Assembly: GCA_943787185.1 (NCBI GenBank)
Contig: CALSLL010000004.1
Span: 1-64,000 of the forward strand
From: UBA10349 sp003485905
Lineage (GTDB): Bacteria; Pseudomonadota; Gammaproteobacteria; Arenicellales; Arenicellaceae
DNA: 64,000 nt
Direction: 5' to 3'
This document shows positions 18,477 through 26,427 of the stretch, piece by piece (within the stretch, counting starts at the first letter, position 1; each line of letters begins with the position of its first letter). The notes under the pieces are model-generated. The model did not search any database. It was not told the origin of the DNA and was given only the letters and a program-made list of their open reading frames with translations. The translations under genes were made by a program, and so were the position numbers.

Positions 18477-19154
18477 ATGAAGAAAATACTGATAATTGAT
18501 GATGATGCTCAATTAGCGAAGCATTTAAAAACCTATTTTCAGAGGTATGATTTATCGCTCGAGAGTGCGGTGCATCCTGATGAGGGATTAAGATTGCTTG
18601 ACGTGCTAGAGCCGGACTTAGTTTTACTAGATGTTATGTTGCCAGATAGAGATGGGTTTGCCGTTTGTAGAGAAATACGGCAAAAAAGCATGGTTCCGTT
18701 AATAATGCTTAGTGCAAGAGGTGATGTTACTGATCGTGTTGTTGGATTGGAGCTAGGTGCCGATGACTATGTGCCCAAACCGTTCGAGCCAAGAGAGCTG
18801 GTTGCACGTGTGTACAGTATCCTAAAGCGAGTTGGAGGAAACGCACAATCCGGAGAGGTGATTAGCTATGGTGCTTTGAGCGTCGATACACATCAGAGAA
18901 CCGCTAGCTTAAATGAAGAGCAGTTGCAGTTAACCACCATGGAGTACCAGCTTTTACAGCTATTTGTACGGGCGCCAGGCAAGAATTTCTCAAGAGATGA
19001 GATTCTTAACCAATTGCGTGGAATTGAAGCCGAGTTGTTTACCCGCTCTGTTGACATATTGATTAGCCGGCTCCGTAAAAAATTGCAGCCTATCGATTAT
19101 ATAAAAACGGTTTGGGGTGCTGGTTATTGCTTCATCGAGCCTAGGGAAACGTGA
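18477..19154 (+). CDS. OmpR-family response regulator
   Basis: 225 residues. The receiver domain has the acidic pair in LIIDDDAQ, the phospho-acceptor Asp52 in LVLLDVMLPDRDGF and the conserved Lys in VPKPFEPRELVAR. A winged-helix DNA-binding domain follows (about 125-225), ending ISRLRKKLQPIDYIKTVWGAGY. The ATG at 18477 fits the family better than the TTG two codons earlier. The next gene, 38 bases on, encodes the matching sensor kinase. The winged helix resembles RstA and CpxR; I do not assign a symbol. Confidence 0.9.
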   Translation: MKKILIIDDDAQLAKHLKTYFQRYDLSLESAVHPDEGLRLLDVLEPDLVLLDVMLPDRDGFAVCREIRQKSMVPLIMLSARGDVTDRVVGLELGADDYVPKPFEPRELVARVYSILKRVGGNAQSGEVISYGALSVDTHQRTASLNEEQLQLTTMEYQLLQLFVRAPGKNFSRDEILNQLRGIEAELFTRSVDILISRLRKKLQPIDYIKTVWGAGYCFIEPRET

Positions 19155-19192
19155 TTTTTGATTTGAATTGAGACTCAGAGCAGTTATAGAAA

Positions 19193-20554
19193 ATGAATTT
19201 TGTACGTAAAGCTTCAAGTTCCTTATCGTTTCGACTGATGATTATGTTTCTGATTGGCGGATATGCTTTGACGGAGCTAATGCAAGTTGCGCTTCGCTCA
19301 AAAGTTGGTGATCAGATTGAACAGAGCACTTTTCGGGATACGATACTTTATGCCGATTTGTTAGTTGATAGGCGAACGGGTCAGGTTGATGAGGAGTTGG
19401 CAACAGTACTTGCCGATGCTCGGGGTTTCGACATTCTTCTAAAAAGAGGAGATTCAATGTGGTCCGTGGGAGAACCGATAAGGTTAAGACGTCTCGATTT
19501 TGGCACCGTGGATCAAGATGAAATTCCTACGCCGATTATACGTAGAGGGCGGTCTGCGGAAGATTCATTCCGTACCTTCGAAAAGGTGTGGCATAACGGG
19601 CGGTTTTTAGTTCGAACGCAATCCCGTGGATATGACTTCATATTGGGTTATGAGCCGAATATTGCTGACCAGGTACAACTTTGGAGCATTATTTCGCTTA
19701 TCGGTTTATTGGCACTTCTGTTTTTAACAACTCGGTGGCTGTTTAGACCGTTGGAGAATATTAGTGATGTGGTCTTCAAGATTGGAAAAGGGGATCTAGG
19801 TAGCCGTACCAATATAAAACGGAATGATGAACTGGGCACATTGGGGGCCGAGATTAACCAAATGGCAGATGACATTGAGGGAATGATGGAAGCCAAGCGA
19901 GATTTATTTCTCGCAATTAGTCATGAATTAAGAACTCCTGTAACGCGGGCTAGAGTAGCCGTCGAGCTAATTGAGGATGAGTCACAACGTGAAGCTATAG
20001 CATCAGATATGAAAGAGATGGATAGCTTGATCTCAGGTCTTGCTGAGGCGGAGGCTTTGTCGAGTCGGCATTCTAAATTAAATCGTCAACCTAATTCCGT
20101 ATCACAGCTTATAATTTCAGAGTTAGAACAGCATTTTGCTGATGCGGGTATTGTGGCCCCGGAGCAGTCTAATGACGACTATATGCTATTAGATGGAATG
20201 CGAATTCGCTTATTACTTAGAAACCTTCTTAATAACGCATTGCGTCACACTGATTCACAGCAAAGCCGTCCAACGGTCACCTTCTCTGTTAGTGAAGAAG
20301 GTTTGGTTTTAGAGGTAGGTGACAGCGGCGAAGGCATTGATGCGAAGCACTTGGGCCGCGTGACGGAAGCGTTTTATCGTCCCGATGCATCCCGGCAGCG
20401 AAAGACAGGGGGATTTGGTTTGGGGCTTTATCTATGCAGGAATATTGTAGCTGCGCATAAAGGCACAATGGTTATCGAGAGTGAGCCCGGCAGCGGGACA
20501 TTAGTAACCGTTAATATTCCGCACAAAGTGGCCAGTGAAGAATTCGATACGTAA
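19193..20554 (+). CDS. Sensor histidine kinase, RstB/CpxA-like
   Basis: 453 residues. An N-terminal membrane segment, a periplasmic domain of about 130 residues, a second membrane segment (SLIGLLALLFLTTRWLF) and a HAMP domain (FRPLENISDVVFKIGKGDLG) lead to the H-box with His244 (AISHELRTPVTRARVAVEL). The ATPase has an N-box (LRNLLNNALRH), G1 (GDSGEGID) and G2 (GGFGLGLYL). It would phosphorylate the regulator encoded just upstream. The signal sensed is unknown; the periplasmic part has no motif that I recognise. Confidence 0.9.
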   Translation: MNFVRKASSSLSFRLMIMFLIGGYALTELMQVALRSKVGDQIEQSTFRDTILYADLLVDRRTGQVDEELATVLADARGFDILLKRGDSMWSVGEPIRLRRLDFGTVDQDEIPTPIIRRGRSAEDSFRTFEKVWHNGRFLVRTQSRGYDFILGYEPNIADQVQLWSIISLIGLLALLFLTTRWLFRPLENISDVVFKIGKGDLGSRTNIKRNDELGTLGAEINQMADDIEGMMEAKRDLFLAISHELRTPVTRARVAVELIEDESQREAIASDMKEMDSLISGLAEAEALSSRHSKLNRQPNSVSQLIISELEQHFADAGIVAPEQSNDDYMLLDGMRIRLLLRNLLNNALRHTDSQQSRPTVTFSVSEEGLVLEVGDSGEGIDAKHLGRVTEAFYRPDASRQRKTGGFGLGLYLCRNIVAAHKGTMVIESEPGSGTLVTVNIPHKVASEEFDT

Positions 20555-20583
20555 GCTCTAAGCTAAACGGTATGATGAGAGGC

Positions 20584-20997
20584 CTAGCGGCCAGTGTTCA
20601 TTATTGCCGGTTTTGCTGCAATTGGAATAACTTTTAGTCGCAGCCAGCCAAGCTCAGCAGTTACAAACATTAGAATGATGGCTAGTTCACTGGTGTTATC
20701 ACCAGTCCAGACTTCTAGTGCGTATGCGGCGGCCATAAATAGAGCTAAGCTGAAGAGGCTTATGGGAACTAGAATAGGATGAATTCTAGTAATTGCAGGC
20801 AGAATTATTCCTATACCACCTAAGATTTCTAGACTGCCCGCAAGAACCGGCATCCAGCTTGGTACATGTTCAAACCAAATGGGACGAAGATCGCCAAAAA
20901 TTAGCTCATAACTAGTTAGTTTTAATAGGCCCGAGTAGATAAAGAAAACAGCGATAACGCCTTGTAGTATCCATGCAATAATATTTAGCTCTCTCAT
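20584..20997 (-). CDS. DoxX-like small membrane protein
   Basis: 137 residues with four membrane segments. The first (IIAWILQGVIAVFFIYSGLLKLTS split by SG-LLKL) and LAGSLEILGGIGIILP are the DoxX-family signatures. The function is unknown, though the family often accompanies redox genes. It converges with the sensor kinase, and no terminator lies in the 29-base gap. Confidence 0.75.
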   Translation of the reverse strand: MRELNIIAWILQGVIAVFFIYSGLLKLTSYELIFGDLRPIWFEHVPSWMPVLAGSLEILGGIGIILPAITRIHPILVPISLFSLALFMAAAYALEVWTGDNTSELAIILMFVTAELGWLRLKVIPIAAKPAIMNTGR

Positions 20998-21163
20998 TAC
21001 TTTTATCCAATTCAGTTAAGATAACTAACTGTCGCAAGCATAAAGCTGTGCATTCGGTTCACACATTTCAATGTCTCTGGTTGCCAAAGGACTCTACTTC
21101 ATCCTTCGATCCCGTTGAATACTACCAGTGCAATCTTAAACGTTAGTTATATCAAGGAACACC

Positions 21164-22561
21164 ATGAGCGAACATAATTTTTCGTCCTTAAACCTAAATC
21201 AGGAGATTCTTGATAATCTTGTATCCCTTGGTTTTTCTTCGATGACGGCCATTCAAGCTCAAAGCTTGCCAGCGATATTGGATGGAAGAGATGTTATCGC
21301 AAAGGGTCAAACTGGTTCAGGAAAAACTGCAGCCTTTGGTTTAGGGCTAATTGCTAAGCTGGAAAGCAAACTATTTAGGGTGCAATCCTTGGTGTTGTGC
21401 CCTACCCGCGAACTAGCGGATCAGGTTGCCAACGAGATAAGACGTTTAGCGCGGCGAACACCCAATATAAAAATAATTACGCTCACCGGAGGTTCTGCGT
21501 TTCGATTGCAGGCGAACTCGCTGAAGAGTGGCGCTCATATAGTAGTAGGCACACCCGGCCGTGTTGAAGATCATTTGAAAAAAGATGCCCTATCGGTCGA
21601 ACATTTGCGCAGCTTAGTTTTGGATGAGGCTGACAGGATGCTGGACATGGGGTTTCAGAAAACGCTGGATAGCATTCTTGGTATGTTACCTACGAGCCGG
21701 CAAACCATGATGTTTAGCGCGACGTTTCCGCAAGAAATAGAAACAATAGCAAACCGGGTCATGCGCAATCCGTTTAAGGCTACGGTATCTGCGAATCAGG
21801 ATTCCGTAAGAGTCACTGAGCGCTTTTATCTGATAGAGAGCGAATCAGAACGAAATATTGCGCTGCAATTACTGCTGCTTGATTGTAGCTTTCGAGCTTG
21901 TGTGGTGTTCTGCAATACGCGCAAAGATGTGCAACTTGTCGCTGGAGCATTAAAAAGTTCTGGGTTTAGTGCGGCTCCATTGCACGGAGATATGGAACAA
22001 AAAGACCGGGATCAAACATTAATAAGGTTTACAAACGGTAGTGTTTCCATACTTGTGGCTACAGATGTCGCAGCGCGAGGCCTAGATATAGACAGTATTG
22101 ATATGGTGATAAATTTTCACCTCCCTCGTGAGTTAGATGTTTACACGCATCGAATCGGCAGAACGGCACGAGCCGGAGAAAAGGGCATTGCTAACTCCTT
22201 GTATACTAGCCAAGAATTATTCCGGATAGAACAATTGTCAGCTCATCTAGCTCAAGATATCCACACGAGTGAGTTGCCAGCACAAGCTTTGTTGGATCAA
22301 TCGCCGCCCAGACCTAAAGTGTCGACTCTTAGAATTGAAGCGGGCAAAAAGCAAAAGCTACGAGCGGGAGATGTCGTTGGCGCACTCACCCGAACTGATG
22401 ACAAAAATGGTTCTGATATTTTTGGTGATCAAATAGGAAAAATTCAAGTTCTGGAAAATTGGACTTACGTAGCGGTTGCTCGTGATGTAGCAAAGCTTGC
22501 TCTTAAAAAGCTTGCCTCAGGCAAACTCAAAGGAAAATCTTTTCGGGCGAGATTGATTTAG
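21164..22561 (+). CDS. dbpA: DEAD-box RNA helicase DbpA
   Basis: 465 residues. Motifs in order are the Q-motif region (MTAIQAQSLP), GQTGSGKTAAF, PTRELADQ, TPGRVEDH, DEADRMLDMGF, FSATFP, ATDVAARGLDID and HRIGRTARAG. The last 75 residues form the DbpA RNA-binding domain (LRAGDVVGALTR, IFGDQIGKIQVL), which targets 23S rRNA hairpin 92 during 50S assembly. AGGA precedes the ATG at good spacing. It is a single gene. Confidence 0.93.
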   Translation: MSEHNFSSLNLNQEILDNLVSLGFSSMTAIQAQSLPAILDGRDVIAKGQTGSGKTAAFGLGLIAKLESKLFRVQSLVLCPTRELADQVANEIRRLARRTPNIKIITLTGGSAFRLQANSLKSGAHIVVGTPGRVEDHLKKDALSVEHLRSLVLDEADRMLDMGFQKTLDSILGMLPTSRQTMMFSATFPQEIETIANRVMRNPFKATVSANQDSVRVTERFYLIESESERNIALQLLLLDCSFRACVVFCNTRKDVQLVAGALKSSGFSAAPLHGDMEQKDRDQTLIRFTNGSVSILVATDVAARGLDIDSIDMVINFHLPRELDVYTHRIGRTARAGEKGIANSLYTSQELFRIEQLSAHLAQDIHTSELPAQALLDQSPPRPKVSTLRIEAGKKQKLRAGDVVGALTRTDDKNGSDIFGDQIGKIQVLENWTYVAVARDVAKLALKKLASGKLKGKSFRARLI

Positions 22562-22633
22562 CTCAGGTGGTCGATGCCCGGGGGGCGCGGCCTAGAAAAA
22601 TTATCGCGGCTTGAATTCTTTGTTTAGTTTTTG

Positions 22634-22908
22634 CTATCGACAGAACTTTACATAAAAATGGACTTGTCCGTTAGGTTTAACTTCACGGCGTATTGTTGGT
22701 TTGACGGCGCCATGGGAGTCGACATTAAGTAATAGAGTTTCTTTCACGGGCTCAATAATGATGTATTGCAGCTCACCTTCAAGAACAACGATTCTTGCCC
22801 AACCTTTTGCCTTGTATTTTAGGCTTTTAGTAAGTCCGGAGAAATCGTTGATTCGGTATAAACGGGCATACTCTTATAGGCTGTAATGCTGTTCGGGAGA
22901 TTTTTCAT
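22634..22908 (-). pseudogene. DUF1971 (TehB N-terminal-like) gene with one frameshift
   Basis: Read in two frames, the minus strand gives a complete DUF1971 protein of about 91 residues: MKNLPNSITAYKSMPVYTES and ISPDLLKA in the first frame, then, after an in-frame TAA, KAKGWARIVVLEGELQYIII, RREVKPNGQVHFYVKF and a stop in the second. A single missing base near 22825 explains the break, and the joined length matches the family. DUF1971 is the small beta-barrel also found at the N-terminus of some tellurite-resistance TehB proteins. It could be a true pseudogene or a sequencing error. Confidence 0.75.
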
Positions 22909-22980
22909 ATCCCAAGGTAGAGGGTTCAGGTTTGTAATAATGCAATTAGACAAATGGATGAGTTTGTTGATGCCTTCTGG

Positions 22981-23298
22981 CTAGTAGTTCGTGTACCAAA
23001 TCCCGCTGAGAATTCTACAATCTAGAGAGTCGAGGAATATATGCACAAGTAAACCAATACCTAGCACACGAGTTTTTGGGTGAAAGAGCGCGAGACAGTA
23101 GAAGGTTATCGGTAAAACAGTGTGCAGCGGATGGAATCTAATGCTGCAGCGGCTTGGGTCATAGATTGGGTTTGCCCATAAATGATCGATATCGATCAAT
23201 AGTCCAGCAAGCATAACTGCGAAACTAATACTCCAAGTTGGCCGATAAAACAACACAGCCAAGGATAGCGGAACTAAAAAATGAAGTGCGAGGTGCAA
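22981..23298 (-). CDS. DUF6122 family membrane protein
   Basis: 105 residues with three or four membrane segments. LIDIDHLWANPIYDPSRCS, GFHPLH-like RFHPLHTVLP and LVHIFLDSLDC hold conserved Asp and His residues spaced as in DUF6122, which resembles a small membrane-bound metal-dependent hydrolase. The function is unknown. It is upstream of the DUF1971 remnant and downstream of a small secreted protein on the same strand. Confidence 0.7.
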   Translation of the reverse strand: MHLALHFLVPLSLAVLFYRPTWSISFAVMLAGLLIDIDHLWANPIYDPSRCSIRFHPLHTVLPITFYCLALFHPKTRVLGIGLLVHIFLDSLDCRILSGIWYTNY

Positions 23299-23361
23299 AA
23301 GGGCGTTCTACTGAAAATGATGAACCTTCAATGTGGTGAGGTTTGTTCCGTTATAAAAAAG

Positions 23362-23787
23362 CTATTGATTGATAATCTCTAAGTGGCCATCGTCAGTCAA
23401 ATCAAGATTGACTGTTAATCTACTTTTCATCCAGCCGTCAATTTTGTCGTGGGCTTCTATAAAAACCGTAGTTATGTTGTCTGGCACAAGTATGCCATTT
23501 GTGCTTCGAGTAAATGGTTGCTCATCAATGTGAGGGTGCAGAAGAACTCGGTTTCCGAGTACGTGACCATCGATGTCTACGATACGCCACTCGTCAGCAT
23601 AATGATCCCAACCGGTATCATTATGTTTTAATGTGACGCTTACTGACCATTGTGTAGTACCTTGTTGGGAGGCCTGTCGCTGAAATTTTGCAGCGAGAAT
23701 ATCTACATTATCAGAGGCTGCAGAACCAACATATAAAAGTGTTAGGACAAGCAGTATTAAGGGTCTATTAATGGCCTGTGAACTCAT
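23362..23787 (-). CDS. Small secreted protein of unknown function
   Basis: 141 residues with an N-terminal signal (PLILLVLTLLYVGSAAS). The mature part is beta-rich, with TQWSVSVTLKHNDTGWDHYA, ADEWRIVDIDGHVLGNR and VLLHPHIDEQPFTRS. Similar small periplasmic proteins occur in gammaproteobacteria without assigned function. It has no cysteines in the mature part and no membrane anchor. It is 63 bases upstream of the DUF6122 gene, possibly one transcript. Confidence 0.6.
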   Translation of the reverse strand: MSSQAINRPLILLVLTLLYVGSAASDNVDILAAKFQRQASQQGTTQWSVSVTLKHNDTGWDHYADEWRIVDIDGHVLGNRVLLHPHIDEQPFTRSTNGILVPDNITTVFIEAHDKIDGWMKSRLTVNLDLTDDGHLEIINQ

Positions 23788-23893
23788 TGATATCTATAAG
23801 CTAAAAGTTAATTTACGGTTGTATTGTATGCGGATTTCTCAGAATTTGTTGTGATCAAACAATAATGTGGTTTCTGTTTCTGGAAAAGCTGAG

Positions 23894-24463
23894 TTATAAG
23901 TCTTCCGGTGTATTTATGTTTTTCGAGCGGTTGCACAGGTCTGAGATTAGAGCGATTGCGCTTTGTTGTGTCTGCCATAGGCTCACTTTTCGATCACCGG
24001 AATGAAGAAATTTTTCAATAGTGTTTTGAAGTGACGTGTGTAAAAGCATAGGTAGTGGTTGGTCGCGGTGCCCGTCGTTCGTGATAATGAGCTTGGACTG
24101 CTTAGATTTAGCTAGTGTCAGCATAGCGCTAACGAGTGCGGGATTGATGTCCGGCTGGTCGCACGCAACGACTATAAGCCATTCGTTTTGGCTTTTAGTG
24201 CAAGCAGCGAGTGTTCCCGCTAAAGGCCCTGCAAATGATTTAATAGAATCAGATACCACTGGAAGATTGTATTCTTTATATTGAACTATATTGCGATTCG
24301 CACTGATGATAATGTCACTGGTGTGCTCACAAAAAGCGTCAATTATGTGCTCTACCAGTGGTTTACCCTGGTATTCAATTAGGCCTTTATCTTGGCCGCC
24401 AAACCGGAGCCCTTTGCCGCCGGCCAAGACGCATACACTGTATAAGCTTTTTGGGTCTGTCAT
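23894..24463 (-). CDS. mobA: Molybdenum cofactor guanylyltransferase MobA
   Basis: 189 residues of the MobA-like nucleotidyltransferase fold. The signature VLAGGKGLRFGGQDKGLIEY holds the GTP-binding loop and Lys, followed by GPLAGTLAAC and VVACDQPDINP. It attaches GMP to molybdopterin to make the bis-MGD cofactor, implying molybdoenzymes in the genome. It starts 9 bases after the uup stop, on the same strand, so the two are probably co-transcribed. Confidence 0.92.
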   Translation of the reverse strand: MTDPKSLYSVCVLAGGKGLRFGGQDKGLIEYQGKPLVEHIIDAFCEHTSDIIISANRNIVQYKEYNLPVVSDSIKSFAGPLAGTLAACTKSQNEWLIVVACDQPDINPALVSAMLTLAKSKQSKLIITNDGHRDQPLPMLLHTSLQNTIEKFLHSGDRKVSLWQTQQSAIALISDLCNRSKNINTPEDL

Positions 24464-24472
24464 TAGTACTGC

Positions 24473-26320
24473 CTACTGGTCCAGAGCTTCCCATCGGGCA
24501 TAATATTCCGCCAAACTATCTTCTAAAAACTTAAGTTGCTTGTTATTAGATGCAATTATATTTTGCGCCTGTTGAAAGTACTCTGGTTCCAACATTGATG
24601 TTTGCAACGCCTCGATTGCCTTTTCAGTGTCATCAATCAACATCGGCAGCTGATCCAGCTCACGCTGGGTTTTATAGCTTAGTTTCTTCGGTTTGGCTGT
24701 CGTGTTTTTGGTTACAGGGTTATCTGGTTTTGCGGGTTTGGATTTGCTTGTTTGTGGTTTTTGTCGTAACCAATCGTCGTAGCCACCTACGTATTCGTTT
24801 ATTGTTTTAGGTTCATCGAAAGCAAGCGTACTGCTAACCACATTATTGAGAAAAGCTCGGTCATGGCTTACCAGTAGTAATGTACCACTGTAATCAACTA
24901 GTAGCTGCTCAAGCAGTTCTAGCGTGTCGGTATCCAGATCATTAGTTGGTTCATCAAGAATTATTAGATTAGCGGGTTTGCTAAACAATTTGGCAAGCAT
25001 TAAACGGTTTCTCTCGCCCCCAGATAGAACCCCGGCTGGCCCCCGGGATCGCTCCGGTGTGAACAGGAAATCCTGCATATACGACACGATGTGTTTGTCT
25101 TTGCCATTGATTGTAATCTGGTCCCTACCGCCTGAGACATTGTCGAGAACGCTTTTGTTGTCGTTGATATCTGTACGGTGTTGGTCCAGAGTGGCAATGT
25201 CTAGACGGGTGCCTGAGCGCATGGTACCGGAGCTTGGTGTGAGCTGGCCCAGTATAAGTTTTATCAACGTGGACTTCCCGCAACCATTTGGTCCGATGAT
25301 ACCGATTTTATCACCACGCATTATTAGTGTAGAGAAAGACTGAAACACGTACTCACTCTCCGGCTCATTCACGTTCGCAGTATTTTTGTCCCATGAAAAA
25401 CTAAGGTCATTGGCTTCCCAGACAAGTTTTCCAGAAGACAGCACTTCATTAGCCGAGAAGTTTGCTTTGCCGGCGAGTTCTTTACGCTGCTGGCGCTCAT
25501 TACGCATACGTTTAAGTGCACGTACGCGCCCTTCGTTTCTTGTACGACGAGCCTTAATGCCTTGCCGAATCCACTTTTCTTCTTCTGACAATCGTTTATC
25601 GAAGGCTTTATTGCTGGATTCTTCTTCTGCAAGTGCCTTAGCTTTAGCGATCAAATACTGTTCATAGTTTCCTGGCCAGGATGACAATGATCCGCGATCA
25701 AGTTCTACTATTCGATCACAAATACGATCAATAAAGGCACGATCGTGTGAGATAGTTATAACGGCAAGGTTTAGGCTCAGAACCATTTTTTCTAGCCATT
25801 CGATAGTACCTATGTCCAAATGGTTGGTCGGTTCGTCCAACAGAAGAATTGCAGGGTCGGTCGCCAGTGCGCGCGCCAGTAGTACACGCCGTTTCAAACC
25901 GCCTGAAAGTTCCTCGAAGGATAGTTCGCCATCAAGATTAAAACTTGAAAGCAATTTTTTGACGCGGGTGCTGAGCTCCCACAATTCACTAGATTCTTCA
26001 TATTCTTCACCTGCAAGCTGTGCAATTAACTGTGGCCCAGCCTTGGGTTCCCCAAGCGTAATTACCGTTGCAATGTTGAGATCAGAGTACTCGGGTATTT
26101 CTTGAGGCATTAGGGCAATATTGATTCGGCTTTGACCGTGTATTTTGCCGTCATCCGGAACTACGTTACCGGCAAGCACCTTCATTAAAGTGGTTTTGCC
26201 AGTACCGTTTCTGCCCACAAAGCCGATTCTCTCTCGTTCGTTGATAACCAGATTTGCATTATCCAGGATAATTTGGGTTCCAAACGCGAGTGAAAGGTTC
26301 TTTAGTTCTAGTAAGGGCAC
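24473..26320 (-). CDS. uup: ABC-F ATPase Uup
   Basis: 615 residues with two ATPase domains: Walker A GRNGTGKTTL and GPNGCGKSTL, signature motifs ELSGGLKRRV and LSGGERNRL, and Walker B LLLDEPTNHLD and IILDEPTNDLD. A basic linker and a C-terminal coiled coil (LSYKTQRELDQLP onward) mark Uup. These proteins act on ribosomes or branched DNA rather than in transport. The frame is open to 26368, but the GTG at 26320 opens the family start PLLELKNLSLAFG. It is divergent from glnE. Confidence 0.92.
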   Translation of the reverse strand: MPLLELKNLSLAFGTQIILDNANLVINERERIGFVGRNGTGKTTLMKVLAGNVVPDDGKIHGQSRINIALMPQEIPEYSDLNIATVITLGEPKAGPQLIAQLAGEEYEESSELWELSTRVKKLLSSFNLDGELSFEELSGGLKRRVLLARALATDPAILLLDEPTNHLDIGTIEWLEKMVLSLNLAVITISHDRAFIDRICDRIVELDRGSLSSWPGNYEQYLIAKAKALAEEESSNKAFDKRLSEEEKWIRQGIKARRTRNEGRVRALKRMRNERQQRKELAGKANFSANEVLSSGKLVWEANDLSFSWDKNTANVNEPESEYVFQSFSTLIMRGDKIGIIGPNGCGKSTLIKLILGQLTPSSGTMRSGTRLDIATLDQHRTDINDNKSVLDNVSGGRDQITINGKDKHIVSYMQDFLFTPERSRGPAGVLSGGERNRLMLAKLFSKPANLIILDEPTNDLDTDTLELLEQLLVDYSGTLLLVSHDRAFLNNVVSSTLAFDEPKTINEYVGGYDDWLRQKPQTSKSKPAKPDNPVTKNTTAKPKKLSYKTQRELDQLPMLIDDTEKAIEALQTSMLEPEYFQQAQNIIASNNKQLKFLEDSLAEYYARWEALDQ

Positions 26321-26427
26321 GAGCTTTATTAGTGAAGTACAAAAGGCGCGGTATTGTAGCGCATACAAATATGCGAGATTCTTGTTAACTTATGCATTCG
26401 AAGTAGAAACTGATTAGTGATATTAAA

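Noticed and set aside
22701..22886. Plus-strand 61-codon ORF
   Set aside because: It is antisense to the frameshifted DUF1971 gene.
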